DNA of 64,000 nucleotides from VXNJ01 sp009840625 (GCA_965207915.1 OZ242304.1:2170001-2234000); one strand, 5' to 3'; shown: positions 1 through 8,201, numbered from the stretch's first letter. The notes: generated by a model from the letters alone, not told the origin. Translations and numbers: made by a program.

Positions 1-61
1 AAACTGTGCAGCAGCGGGACCTCTTGGAAGGGTTTGCCCGACGATTGCACGCGGCCGCGAA

Positions 62-574
62 CTAGTCCGGCTCAGAGCCGGAATCCGGGTCCTGCGACCC
101 CCGCCCGCGAATGAAATGGACCTGAACTGGGGCTTCTCGCACGAAAAGCGCGCTAGCCAGGGTCGCCGCCAGCGAAGTCAACAACGCTGCCAGCAACGCG
201 CTGCCGAATCCTCCTACGGTTACTCCGGGCACCACCTCGCTGGCCCACAGCAGCAGCACCGCTCCGAGAATGAAATGGAAGGCGCCGAAAGTGAGCACGA
301 TCAAAAGACACGCCAGCGGCCCGAACAACAAATAGATCAGGGGCCGCAAGACGATGTTGACGGTGGCCAGGATCGCCGCGAACGCGATCAGCGTCGCAAG
401 GTACTCGATCTGCCCGAACGGCGGCAGGCTTACGATTCCGGGCGCTACGGCCGACAGCAGCGCCAGCGCCAGTGCCAGGGCTACGATTTGAACCGCGAAG
501 CGATGCGCGATCCGGTCCCAGGCGGGACGCGGTCGCGGCGGTTCGCCGTCGGTGGGCGGAGGCCAGATTTGCAT
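62..574 (-). CDS. Phage-holin-family (4-TM) membrane protein
   Basis: A 170-residue integral membrane protein with about four hydrophobic segments (roughly residues 25-45, 58-80, 84-108 and 120-142) and a polar, acidic C-terminal tail. The motif NIVLRPLIYLL at the second/third segment junction is typical of the phage_holin_4_2 (superfamily IV) family. This family is common on bacterial chromosomes; its function is unknown and it need not come from a phage. I chose the ATG at 574 (MQIWPPP) because an upstream in-frame ATG lies inside the neighbouring tRNA-Phe gene. Bases 1-61 downstream hold no gene that I can see. Family assignment is fairly firm; cellular role is not known. Confidence 0.72.
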   Translation of the reverse strand: MQIWPPPTDGEPPRPRPAWDRIAHRFAVQIVALALALALLSAVAPGIVSLPPFGQIEYLATLIAFAAILATVNIVLRPLIYLLFGPLACLLIVLTFGAFHFILGAVLLLWASEVVPGVTVGGFGSALLAALLTSLAATLASALFVREAPVQVHFIRGRGSQDPDSGSEPD

Positions 575-584
575 GTAGATTCGG

Positions 585-657
585 TGCCGAGAGCCGGAAT
601 TGAACCGGCGACACATGGATTTTCAGTCCACTGCTCTACCGACTGAGCTATCTCGGC
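585..657 (-). tRNA. tRNA-Phe (anticodon GAA)
   Basis: Reading the minus strand gives a full cloverleaf of 73 nt. The acceptor GCCGAGA pairs with TCTCGGC, the D arm is GCTC/GAGC, the anticodon stem GTGGA/TCCAT encloses CTGAAAA (anticodon GAA), and the T arm carries GTTCAATTC. The discriminator is A. The bases after it are CCG, so CCA is not encoded and must be added after transcription, unlike the other two tRNAs here. It lies 10 nt upstream of the holin-family start codon. Confidence 0.97.
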
Positions 658-703
658 AAAAAGCGATCGATTGTACGGCGGGGCGGTAGTTCAAATTCGG
701 AGA

Positions 704-1150
704 TCAATTGACGGCTTCCACCAATAGATCGAGCACTGCGCGGGCGACCGGCTGCAAATATGGCCTGGCCCCGTTGAAATGCTCTTCGAGTTCGGCGAAC
801 GGCACCCAGCGACAGAGGTCGATATCTTCGGCAAAGTCGGGGACCAGCGGATCGGTCAGTTTGCCGCCGTATTCGAAAACCAGCCAGTGAACTTTCTTTA
901 GCACCGGTTCTCCGCCGTAATAGGCCACGTAGCGCGTCTTGCAGAGCTTTGATCGCCGCTTAAGCAGTGCGGCTGCCAGCCCGGTTTCTTCACTTATCTC
1001 CCGCATCGCGCAGTCCTTGACCGCCTCCCCGCGGCGGCGTTTGCCCTTGGGCAAATCCCAGAGGCCGTGCTTGCGGATCAGCAAACCGTGGCCGTTGCAG
1101 AGCACGATCCCGCCGCACGCGGTCTTCTGGCGCAGCGGCCGTTCACTCAT
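704..1150 (-). CDS. Nudix hydrolase
   Basis: A 148-residue protein with a complete Nudix box: G36, E42, then R50-E51-I-S-E54-E55-x-G57-L58, the Mg2+-binding loop-helix-loop that hydrolyses nucleoside diphosphates linked to another moiety. The preceding LPKGK stretch and following GE resemble the diadenosine polyphosphate/diphosphoinositol hydrolase group, so Ap4A or a related dinucleotide is a reasonable but unproven substrate. Length is normal for a single-domain Nudix enzyme. Its ATG overlaps by 8 nt the end of a small upstream reading frame, which would suggest translational coupling if that frame is real. Confidence 0.88.
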   Translation of the reverse strand: MSERPLRQKTACGGIVLCNGHGLLIRKHGLWDLPKGKRRRGEAVKDCAMREISEETGLAAALLKRRSKLCKTRYVAYYGGEPVLKKVHWLVFEYGGKLTDPLVPDFAEDIDLCRWVPFAELEEHFNGARPYLQPVARAVLDLLVEAVN

Positions 1151-1460
1151 GCATAAGGATCTGATTGAGAAGCTGGACCTGCTCGGGATTCGGGTTTTCG
1201 AATAGCACCCCGTCGGCGGTCGTGTTCCGCGACGGGCGCCGCCGCCTGGGGGAACTCAAGTTCTCCAAGCCGCGATCGCGATCCAGGTAGGCGATGCCCG
1301 CCATCAGGCAATGAATGGCGTTCAAGCGGGCTCGGCGCTTGTCGGCAAGCTCAGGTAATTCACTCCGCGCCGGGCGCCCCGGCGACCGAATGGCAGAGGG
1401 CCGGAGATCGAGTAATCCCCAATCCGCCGGGCCTAATCGCCGGCCATGGCCGGCTTCCAA
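1143..1460 (-). CDS. Uncertain small reading frame upstream of the Nudix gene
   Basis: Up to 105 codons, ending MHE-stop so that its stop overlaps the Nudix start. The second half (from about RRARLNAIHCLMAG onward) looks protein-like: a short helix followed by an acidic/amide-rich tail NPEQVQLLNQILMHE. The first half is rich in Arg and Pro, as GC-rich shadow frames often are, so the true start may be internal, for example the ATG at 1304. I do not recognise a family. If this is not a gene, bases 1151-1517 are a roughly 370-nt gap in which I see nothing else. Confidence 0.28.
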   Translation of the reverse strand: MEAGHGRRLGPADWGLLDLRPSAIRSPGRPARSELPELADKRRARLNAIHCLMAGIAYLDRDRGLENLSSPRRRRPSRNTTADGVLFENPNPEQVQLLNQILMHE

Positions 1461-1517
1461 GAAATCGGGACCGGGGCCGAATGGCGGGGTCGCGGTGCAA
1501 CCTAAGCCCCGTCGGCA

Positions 1518-1955
1518 TCACCCATCTTCTCCACAGATCACCATGTGCGAGCCGTCGGCGTTGGAATGGACTGGGTAAAGCGCTCCGTCGAGATCGAAAA
1601 GGAGTTTGTGGCCCGGTGTAATCACCTGGGCGTACGCGTAGCCTTCCTCCGGGCACCCCAGGCTGGCGTCGGGCCATTGAACCCTCTCGTAACTGAGGAG
1701 TCTGAAGGCTCCCTCGCCGACCTCTGCGGCCAACAATCGCCGCGCGGCAGCTTCGACTTCGGCGTCCGCGCCTTCGCCGTCCGCAACGGCTGGCGTTTCA
1801 TCTGGGCCCGCGGGAGCTCCGGATACGACCGCCGGCGTGTTCGCAGGGTTTTGCGGTGCCGGGTCTTCTCCGTATGCGTCGCAAGCCGCCGCGGCCGTCA
1901 ACGCAAGCACAGCGCCGAGCGTTAATAGCTTTCGCAACCTTGGGGAGATGAGCAT
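1518..1955 (-). CDS. Putative secreted lipoprotein with C-terminal DASLGCP domain
   Basis: 145 residues. A positively charged start (MLISPRLRKL) and hydrophobic core lead to a lipobox ending at Cys25 (TAAAAC), so lipidation is likely. Residues about 30-65 form a Pro/Ala-rich linker. The compact C-terminal domain (about 66-145) contains WPDASLGCP, YAQVITPG and a late Cys141; Cys101 and Cys141 could form a disulfide. Similar WxDxSLGCP...TPG domains occur repeatedly in secreted Chloroflexota proteins, to my knowledge without an assigned function. It is a single gene between the Nudix region and tRNA-Val, with an ATG start at 1955. Confidence 0.68.
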   Translation of the reverse strand: MLISPRLRKLLTLGAVLALTAAAACDAYGEDPAPQNPANTPAVVSGAPAGPDETPAVADGEGADAEVEAAARRLLAAEVGEGAFRLLSYERVQWPDASLGCPEEGYAYAQVITPGHKLLFDLDGALYPVHSNADGSHMVICGEDG

Positions 1956-2123
1956 TCGCAGTCAGATCCCCCCGGAAATTACGCCTGGGAAGCTGGCGTT
2001 AGGAAGCTCCGGGTGGCGATGCGCCGGAATCGCGCCGCTACAAGACTGCCGTGCAACGAAAGGCGGCGCGCCAATAGAGCAACGAGTCGTACCCGATGGC
2101 TGTGTCATAAAGGCGATTTGCAC

Positions 2124-2200
2124 TGGTGGGCGATGCAGGACTTGAACCTGCGACCCCTACGGTGTAAACGTAGTGCTCTGGCCAACTGAGCTAATCGCCC
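2124..2200 (-). tRNA. tRNA-Val (anticodon TAC), CCA encoded
   Basis: The minus strand gives acceptor GGGCGAT/ATCGCCC, a GCTC/GAGC D stem, anticodon stem ACTACG/CGTAG around a loop read as TTTACAC (anticodon TAC, Val), and T arm GCAGGTTCAAGTCCTGC. The discriminator A at 2127 is followed by an encoded CCA (2126-2124). Confidence 0.97.
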
Positions 2201-2239
2201 GCTGGGGCGGCCGGTACCCGACGGGAACCGGCCGTGGTG

Positions 2240-3106
2240 TCAATTACCGGCCGAGTTTCCGGATCCGGAAGCGTCGACAAATACCGGCAGGCCTGTGTCG
2301 GGGCTTACCGGAACGTAAACGACGCTGCCGCCGGATATGTCTTTCAGGCTGTTGATGTAAAGGAGCTGCAGGTACTCGTCGGTCAGCGTCTTGGCGATTT
2401 CGGCCTGCGCGTCGCGCTCACCGCCGGCTTCGATGACGCGGCGCTGGGCCTCGACTTCTTGCCGTTGGCGGCTGAACTCGGCCTGCTGGACCCGCTGTTC
2501 CTCGGCCAGCTTGTCGTCGATCGCCTGCTGAATCACCGGCGGCAGGCGCACATCGCGCAGCAGCACGTTTTCGATGTTGACGCCGCGCGGCTCCAGCGCG
2601 CCGCGCAGTTGCTCTTCGATTTGGATCGCCACCTGCTCACGACCGGTCGTATAGAGGTCCTGGGCGGTGTACTGGGCCACCACGTCACGGATCGCGTTCC
2701 GGATCGCGGGGCGGACGATGATCGCCTGGTAATCGGGCCCGATCGTGCGGAAAACTACCGGCGCGGTCTGGAATTCGAGGCGGAACAGCACCGTAATGTC
2801 GAGCCCTACCGTAAGACCCTCGCTGGTCAGCGTCTGAACCGCGTCGTCAGCGCCGAGTCCGGCTTCCTCGGTGCGCGAGCTCATCGTGAATTCCTGGGTC
2901 CGGACGTTCAACTGCTCCAGCGCCGACCACGGGAGCTTCAGCAGCAGACCGGGCGGTTTTGATACCGGGTCGACCACGCCGAAAGTGTGAATAACTCCCG
3001 CCTGCCCGACACCAACGATTCGAATCGAGAAGAATGCAAACAGGGCGACGATGGCGACGATGACGACAACGAAGCCCAATGCCAGGGAGCTGGAACGGGA
3101 CTGCAT
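2240..3106 (-). CDS. SPFH/prohibitin-family membrane protein
   Basis: 288 residues: one N-terminal membrane anchor (about 8-30, ending IRIVGVGQAGV), an SPFH/band-7 domain (about 30-205) and a charged helical segment (about 205-250, LAEEQRVQQAEFSRQRQEVEAQRR) that should form a coiled coil. The pattern vGQAGVIHTFGVV...PPGLLLKLPW and the later TAQDLYTTGREQVA are typical of prohibitin/HflC-like proteins, which form membrane rings that scaffold proteases or lipid microdomains. No FtsH or HflK partner lies in the window, so it may act alone. Start is the ATG at 3106. Family confident; specific role unknown. Confidence 0.85.
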   Translation of the reverse strand: MQSRSSSLALGFVVVIVAIVALFAFFSIRIVGVGQAGVIHTFGVVDPVSKPPGLLLKLPWSALEQLNVRTQEFTMSSRTEEAGLGADDAVQTLTSEGLTVGLDITVLFRLEFQTAPVVFRTIGPDYQAIIVRPAIRNAIRDVVAQYTAQDLYTTGREQVAIQIEEQLRGALEPRGVNIENVLLRDVRLPPVIQQAIDDKLAEEQRVQQAEFSRQRQEVEAQRRVIEAGGERDAQAEIAKTLTDEYLQLLYINSLKDISGGSVVYVPVSPDTGLPVFVDASGSGNSAGN

Positions 3107-3457
3107 ATGGAACCCTTTGCGAGTTCGAGCGAACGGGAATTAGTGGAACTGGAACAGCGGCGGACTTTTGTCGGCCGCACCGGCGTGATGCCTTCAGGCA
3201 AGGCATAGTCCGGCTTGATCGATCAAATATACGAAATTGTTCCTGCGAATAGCCAGTCCGGACTCGGCGCGGAACCTGCAAACACGCAATGACCCCCGGC
3301 GTATTGCGAGGCCGCCATGCGGCAGCCCCAATCAGCAAATAGACCGAGTATCGGACCGTTTGCCGCGCCGATCTGCGCCCGCGGGTAGTCTTTTCCAGTA
3401 ATTCGGCCCCGCACGTCGGGGCGGCACATCCATTCGGCAGTTGGGGCGAAATCGCAA
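3107..3457. other. Divergent intergenic region (~350 nt)
   Basis: This gap separates the minus-strand SPFH gene from the plus-strand dehydrogenase pair. I see no convincing coding frame. It contains two inverted repeats (annotated separately) and an AT-rich stretch near 3225-3240 (AAATATACGAAATTG) that stands out in this GC-rich sequence and could hold the promoters for both directions. No clear -35/-10 pair could be fixed. Confidence 0.5.
3188..3226. promoter_or_regulatory. Two adjacent palindromes, candidate operator region
   Basis: ATGCCTTCAGGCAAGGCAT (3188-3206) is an inverted repeat with a perfect 7-bp stem and a 5-nt loop. Nine bases later TTGATCGATCAA (3215-3226) is a perfect 12-bp palindrome beside the AT-rich stretch. 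Neither has a T-run, so they look more like protein-binding sites than terminators. A regulator of either divergent neighbour is possible, but none is encoded nearby. Confidence 0.3.
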
Positions 3458-4393
3458 ATGGCCAAAGAGCGAGTAGGACTTGTAGGCGCCGGGATCATGG
3501 GGATCGGCTTATTGGGGCAGGTGCTCCGCGCCGGGCATCCGGTCACCGTGTACGACGCCAATCCCGAGGCCCTGAAACGCGCCGCAGCCATGGGGGCCGA
3601 TACCGCTGGCTCTCCGGCCGAAGCGGCGTCCGAAGCCGAGTTCGTACAGGCCGTTTTACCCGGTCCGCCTGAAACCGAAGCTGCGGTTTTTGGTGACGGC
3701 GGCGTGGCCGCAGGGATCGGAAACGGGGCGATATTTCTCAACCACGCGACCGTCGACCCGACGTTCATCATCTCGGTCGCCGACCGGCTCCTGGAACAGG
3801 GTGTGGAGACGATCGACGCCCCGATGCTGCGCGGACCCGAACAGGCCCGCACCGGCACCCTGGGAATGCCGGTCGGGGCCAATCCCGGTGTCTACGAGCG
3901 CGCTCAGCATCTGATCGGGGCGATCTCGGAAGTTCAACTTCAAACCGGCGCGGTCGGGACCGGATCGGCACTCAAACTGGTCAACAACATGCTCAACTGC
4001 ACGATCCTCTGCGCAACTTCGGAGTCGCTCACCCTGGGCGCCAAGAGCGGATTGAAACTCGAGACCATGCTGGAGGCGTTCTACATGACGCCGGCTCGCG
4101 GAATGCACCACATTTGGTGGCCGAAAACATTTACCGAGCGCAATTTCGAACCGGGATTCACAACGACGCTCAGCGCCAAAGATTCGCGCCTGGCGCTCAA
4201 ACACGCTTCCGACCTGGATGTTCCGATTTCGGTGAATGCAGCGGCGCAGGCAATGATGCGTCAGGCCCAAGTCCAGTACGCGCGCGAGCACTACGCCGCC
4301 GTCCTCAAGATTTATGAGGCCGCCGCCGACATCGAGCCGCTGCGCTCGGCCGGCGACAAGCTCTACCCCAACGTTGCGGAGCTGGACATATGA
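3458..4393 (+). CDS. NAD(P)-dependent beta-hydroxyacid dehydrogenase (HIBADH/6PGDH family)
   Basis: 311 residues, the usual size for this family. The N-terminal Rossmann domain opens with GLVGAGIMGIGL (dinucleotide-binding GxGxxG) and the VYDANPEA turn after the second strand. The helical C-terminal domain carries GSALKLVNNMLN, matching the conserved G-x-x-x-K-x-x-N catalytic segment of 3-hydroxyisobutyrate, tartronate semialdehyde and related dehydrogenases. Substrate cannot be told from sequence alone. It overlaps the next oxidoreductase by 4 nt (ATGA), so the two are co-translated and probably act on linked substrates. Confidence 0.87.
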   Translation: MAKERVGLVGAGIMGIGLLGQVLRAGHPVTVYDANPEALKRAAAMGADTAGSPAEAASEAEFVQAVLPGPPETEAAVFGDGGVAAGIGNGAIFLNHATVDPTFIISVADRLLEQGVETIDAPMLRGPEQARTGTLGMPVGANPGVYERAQHLIGAISEVQLQTGAVGTGSALKLVNNMLNCTILCATSESLTLGAKSGLKLETMLEAFYMTPARGMHHIWWPKTFTERNFEPGFTTTLSAKDSRLALKHASDLDVPISVNAAAQAMMRQAQVQYAREHYAAVLKIYEAAADIEPLRSAGDKLYPNVAELDI

Positions 4394-5433
4394 GTAACAG
4401 CCTGGGGATCGGGTTCATTGGCGCCGGCGGCATAACCCGGCTGCGACACGCCCCCGGACTGGCGGCAATCGCCGGGGTCGACCTGGTTGCGGTGGCCAAC
4501 CGCACCAGGGCCTCGGGCGAGAGATTCGCCGCCGACTTCGGAGTCCGGACCGTGTATGCGGACTGGCGGGAACTGCTCACTGACGATCGCGTCGACGCGG
4601 TATTCATAGGGACCTGGCCTTACCTGCATTCCGAGATTTCCGAGCGAGCGCTTGGGGCAGGCAAGCATGTTTTCTGCCAGGCACGATTGGCGATGGACGC
4701 AGCTGATGCGCGCCGCATGTTGGCGGCCAAGGAAGGCACCGAACTCACTACGATGGTCTGCCCTCCGCCGCACGGCATGCAATTTGCACCCCGGATAAAG
4801 CAGATCGTCGATTCAGGAACCCTTGGCCAGATCAGGCACCTTGTGGTCCGGGACTTTAATCCGTCCTACCTGGATCCGCGGACGCCGTTGCACTGGCGCC
4901 AGCGCGAGAGCCTTTCCGGCGCCAACACCCTGACCCTGGGCATCCTCTACGAGGTGCTGCTCACCTGGTTCGGTCTGCGGGCCGACTGGGTACTGGCCGG
5001 CGACGCAACGTTCGTTGACGAACGACCCGCCGGGGATTCGTCGTCGGCCGTAGAGCGTCCCGACGCGGTATTTGTTACTGCCGGTCTGGAGAACGGCGGA
5101 TTGGCCAGCCTGACTTTCTCCAGCAATGCCGGTGGCGCCGGCGAGACCGCCGTTTCGGCATACGGGACCGGGGCGAGCCTGCACTGGACGGCCGGCCCGT
5201 CCAGCAGCGAGGGTGGGAACCTGACCCTGCGGCGCGCGCCCGGATGGACTGACGAGCAATTCAAGCCCGACCCGGCGGCCGCTTGGCGGGTCGAAGCCGA
5301 TTTCATCGCCGCGGTGCGCTCCGGAATCGACGGGAATCCCAACTGGGAGCTGGGACTGGAGTACATGCAGTTCGTGGAGGCGGTCGAGCGGTCGGCCCGC
5401 ACCGGACGAAGGGTCCGGCCGGCTTCGCTCTAG
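4390..5433 (+). CDS. Gfo/Idh/MocA-family oxidoreductase
   Basis: 347 residues. Residues 1-120 are a Rossmann fold (GIGFIGAGGITRLRH, then VAVANRT). The segment following GTWPYLHSEISERALGAGKHVFCQ is the family's conserved region, but the usual catalytic EKP is replaced by CQARLAMDAADA. This departure makes canonical dehydrogenase chemistry uncertain. The C-terminal alpha/beta domain (about 125-345) ends FVEAVERSARTGRRV, as is usual. Substrates in this family are sugars, inositols and related polyols. Its stop codon shares a CTAG with the stop of the convergent tyrS, so the two genes overlap tail to tail by 4 nt. Confidence 0.84.
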   Translation: MSNSLGIGFIGAGGITRLRHAPGLAAIAGVDLVAVANRTRASGERFAADFGVRTVYADWRELLTDDRVDAVFIGTWPYLHSEISERALGAGKHVFCQARLAMDAADARRMLAAKEGTELTTMVCPPPHGMQFAPRIKQIVDSGTLGQIRHLVVRDFNPSYLDPRTPLHWRQRESLSGANTLTLGILYEVLLTWFGLRADWVLAGDATFVDERPAGDSSSAVERPDAVFVTAGLENGGLASLTFSSNAGGAGETAVSAYGTGASLHWTAGPSSSEGGNLTLRRAPGWTDEQFKPDPAAAWRVEADFIAAVRSGIDGNPNWELGLEYMQFVEAVERSARTGRRVRPASL

Positions 5434-6713
5434 CTCTGGTCGGTTCCGCGCACTCCGATCAGCCGGCGGTTGCGCGGTCCGGCCGCCAGCAGGATCAGCC
5501 CGTCGGCGTCGAGGTCGGAGGGCTTCAGCGGCTCATTGCCGCGCTTTAGGCCGTTGATCCTGATCGCCCCCTGGGCGATCAGCCGGCGGGCCTGGGAGCG
5601 CGACGGCGCGAGTCCGCAATCGACCAGCAGCTGGCGCAGGTCGAGCCCGGCTTCAAGATCGTCCGAATCAACCAGCAGGTGAGGCGTGGAGGCGGCCTTG
5701 GCCGCGGCGCCGCGGCCGAACATTGCCGCCTGTTCGGCACGCGCGGCAGCCGCCGCCTCGGCGCCATGAACGAGCGCGGTGACCGAATCGGCCAGCAATC
5801 GTTGCGCCCGGCGCGCGGCCGGTTCAGCGCGCAGCTGGCTTTCGGCGTCGGCGATTTGGACGTGATCGCAGAAAGTGAACACCTTGAGCGCCGCTAGGAC
5901 GTCCTCGTCGGCGAAGTTGTACCAGTACTGGTAGAAATCAAGCACCGGGGTGCGCTCGGCGTCCAGCCAAATCGTCCCGGCGGCGGTCTTGCCCATCTTC
6001 TGGCCACTCCGGGTCTGCAACAACGGGAAAACCAGGCCGAAGGCGCGGTCCTCGGGACCGAGCGAGCGACGGATCAAATCGGTTCCGGCCACTATGTTCC
6101 CAAGCTGGTCGGACCCGCCGATTTGCAACCGGCAGTCGTACGCGCGGTACAGGTGTAGGAAATCGTAGGCCTGTATCGCCTGGTAGCTGAACTCGGTGAA
6201 CGAAATCCCGGCATCGCTGCCGAGGCGCCGGTTGACCGACTCCCGGGTGAGCATGACCGAAACCGGGAAGTGCTTGCCCACGTCGCGCAGGAACCCGATC
6301 AGGTCGAGGGGGGCGAGCCAGTCGAGGTTGTCGACCATCAAGGCCGGCGCGACCTCGTCTTCAAAGTCCAGGATCGCCTCGAACTGGCGCCGCTGGGCGG
6401 CGGCGTTTTCGGACAGGGTCGTTTGGTCGAGCAGGTTGCGTTCGTCGCTCTTGCCCGAAGGGTCGCCTATCATGCCGGTGCCTCCGCCAAGAACCACGAT
6501 CGGGCGGTGGCGATAGCGCTGGAAACGGGCCAGTGTCAGCAGCGGTACGAGGTTACCGACCTGCAGCGAAGGGGCGGTCGGATCGAACCCGCAGTAAAGG
6601 GTCATCTGCTCGCGGTCGAGGATCGATTCGAGGTCCTCGTGGGTCTTGGAATGGACCAGGCCGCGCGCTTCAAGTTCGGCGAAGATGCCGGGACGCGGCC
6701 GTATCGGGGTCAA
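5430..6713 (-). CDS. tyrS: Tyrosyl-tRNA synthetase
   Basis: Charges tRNA-Tyr with tyrosine in the cytoplasm. The class I catalytic domain shows LYCGFDPTAPSLQVGNL, the bacterial TyrS version of the HIGH region, then GGGTGMIGDPSGKSDER and IGGSDQLGNI for tyrosine and adenylate binding. KMGKT replaces KMSKS. A C-terminal S4 RNA-binding domain (LRQLLVDCGLAPSRSQARRL onward) completes the protein. I chose the TTG at 6713 (preceded by AAGG) because it gives 427 residues, the normal length; the frame extends further upstream but that extension does not look like TyrS. No T-box leader was recognised upstream. Confidence 0.95.
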   Translation of the reverse strand: MTPIRPRPGIFAELEARGLVHSKTHEDLESILDREQMTLYCGFDPTAPSLQVGNLVPLLTLARFQRYRHRPIVVLGGGTGMIGDPSGKSDERNLLDQTTLSENAAAQRRQFEAILDFEDEVAPALMVDNLDWLAPLDLIGFLRDVGKHFPVSVMLTRESVNRRLGSDAGISFTEFSYQAIQAYDFLHLYRAYDCRLQIGGSDQLGNIVAGTDLIRRSLGPEDRAFGLVFPLLQTRSGQKMGKTAAGTIWLDAERTPVLDFYQYWYNFADEDVLAALKVFTFCDHVQIADAESQLRAEPAARRAQRLLADSVTALVHGAEAAAAARAEQAAMFGRGAAAKAASTPHLLVDSDDLEAGLDLRQLLVDCGLAPSRSQARRLIAQGAIRINGLKRGNEPLKPSDLDADGLILLAAGPRNRRLIGVRGTDQS

Positions 6714-6899
6714 TTCGTGGCTACCTTGAACTTTCCGGCTCCGGGGCAAGTTTCGGCAATAAGGCTGGTCTTCGACCCTCGAATCCGGCAAAACCAGGGC
6801 GCCGCGGCAAGCGGGCATCGGATGCGGGGTTGTGAATCCAAATTTCGCCTCAGCTAGTTCAACATTGAATCGTGATCAGCACCAGACCAGGCCCCGGCA

Positions 6900-8201
6900 A
6901 TGATCGATTACACCAGCCACGAATCGCTGCTCGGATTCGAGATCGCACAGCTCAAGGAGGAAGGTTGCGATCCGGTCGAACTCTCGGATCGCCACAACCG
7001 GCTGCAGAAACACGGCGCTGCCGATTCCGAATTCGAACAACTGTGGTCGCTTGCCGAGGCGCTTGCCGGCACCGGTCCGTTGGAAGACGCCGAACCCAGC
7101 GGCCTGGATCAGATCAAAGCCGCCCGACCGAATCCCCGGGCGCAGCTGGGCGACTTGCCCGCGGACTTGGGCGATGCGGTCGCCGGAGCGTGGCTGGGCC
7201 GCTGCGCCGGATGCCAGCTTGGAAAACCGGTGGAGGGTTGGCCGCACTGGGCGATCCGGCGCTACCTGGAGCCCGAATACGCGTTTCCGCCCGACGACTA
7301 CATCCCGTTGATCCCGGACCACGACGTCGGGATTCCACTTCACCAGTCCGCGTATGAAGCTGCCCGCGGGAACTTTTCCTCGATGGCCCGCGACGATGAC
7401 ATCGACTACATGATTTTTGCGCTGGCGAATCTTGAGCGAAACGGCTTCGACTTTGCCGCCGCCGACGTCGCCGAAGCCTGGCTCGAGGGCATTCCGGCAA
7501 ACATGACCTACACCGCCGAGCGGGTCGCCTACAAGAACCTCATGCTGGGTATCGCCCCGCCCGAATCGGCCACCGTACGGAATCCATTCCGCGAATGGAT
7601 CGGCGCCCAGATCCGGACCGATGTCTACGGCTACGCCTGCGCCGGCGACCCGGCCGCCGCGGCCGAACTGGCCTACCGGGACGCCATCGTTTCGCACATC
7701 AAGAACGGGATCTACGGGGCGCTTTTCGCGGCTGCCGCCAACGCCGCCGCATTCGCCACCGACGATCCGCTGCAGGCGCTGCTGGCCGGAATGGACCAGA
7801 TTCCGGCGCGATCCCGTTTGCAGCGCGAACTGGAGAGCGTGATCGACTCCCGCGAACGCGGTCTCGATTGGGAGCAGGCCCTGGCCCAGGTCATGTCGAC
7901 CTGCGGACACTACCACGGCGTACACACCATCAACAACGCCTGTTTCGTGGCGATCGGCCTGCTTTGGGGCGAATGCGATCTAGAGAAGTCCATCTCGATC
8001 GCGGTCGCCTGCGGCCTCGACACCGACTGCAACGGCGCCACCGCCGGGTCAATCGTGGGCGCGATCCTCGGCGCCCGCTCGCTCCCGCCGGCCTGGATCG
8101 ATCCGCTCGGAGATCGGGTCGGCAGCATGGTGGCCGGATTCGATGGGTCGCGAATTAGCGATCTGGCCGAACGGACCCACGCCCTGGCAAAGAGTCGCTA
8201 G
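6900..8201 (+). CDS. ADP-ribosylglycohydrolase-family protein
   Basis: 433 residues. The ADP-ribosylglycohydrolase fold begins near residue 93 (DAVAGAWLGRCAGCQLGKPVEGW). Two metal-binding motifs are present: ARDDDIDYM near 160 and GLDTDCNGATAGSIVGA near 385. These bind the two Mg2+ ions used to cleave ADP-ribose from proteins or small molecules, as in DraG/ARH enzymes. Residues 1-92 form a helical, charged extension that I cannot assign. Many bacterial members act on unknown N- or O-glycosides, so the substrate is open. Its stop (TAG) is directly followed by the TTG of the VOC gene, indicating an operon. Confidence 0.85.
   Translation: MIDYTSHESLLGFEIAQLKEEGCDPVELSDRHNRLQKHGAADSEFEQLWSLAEALAGTGPLEDAEPSGLDQIKAARPNPRAQLGDLPADLGDAVAGAWLGRCAGCQLGKPVEGWPHWAIRRYLEPEYAFPPDDYIPLIPDHDVGIPLHQSAYEAARGNFSSMARDDDIDYMIFALANLERNGFDFAAADVAEAWLEGIPANMTYTAERVAYKNLMLGIAPPESATVRNPFREWIGAQIRTDVYGYACAGDPAAAAELAYRDAIVSHIKNGIYGALFAAAANAAAFATDDPLQALLAGMDQIPARSRLQRELESVIDSRERGLDWEQALAQVMSTCGHYHGVHTINNACFVAIGLLWGECDLEKSISIAVACGLDTDCNGATAGSIVGAILGARSLPPAWIDPLGDRVGSMVAGFDGSRISDLAERTHALAKSR

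Noticed and set aside
62..574. Prophage remnant suggested by the holin-family protein
   Set aside because: No lysin, integrase, capsid or tail gene is nearby. This 4-TM family is widespread on bacterial chromosomes.
6714..6899. T-box leader for tyrS
   Set aside because: No GGGTGGNACCGCG-like antiterminator and no T-rich terminator could be found on the minus strand upstream of the chosen start.
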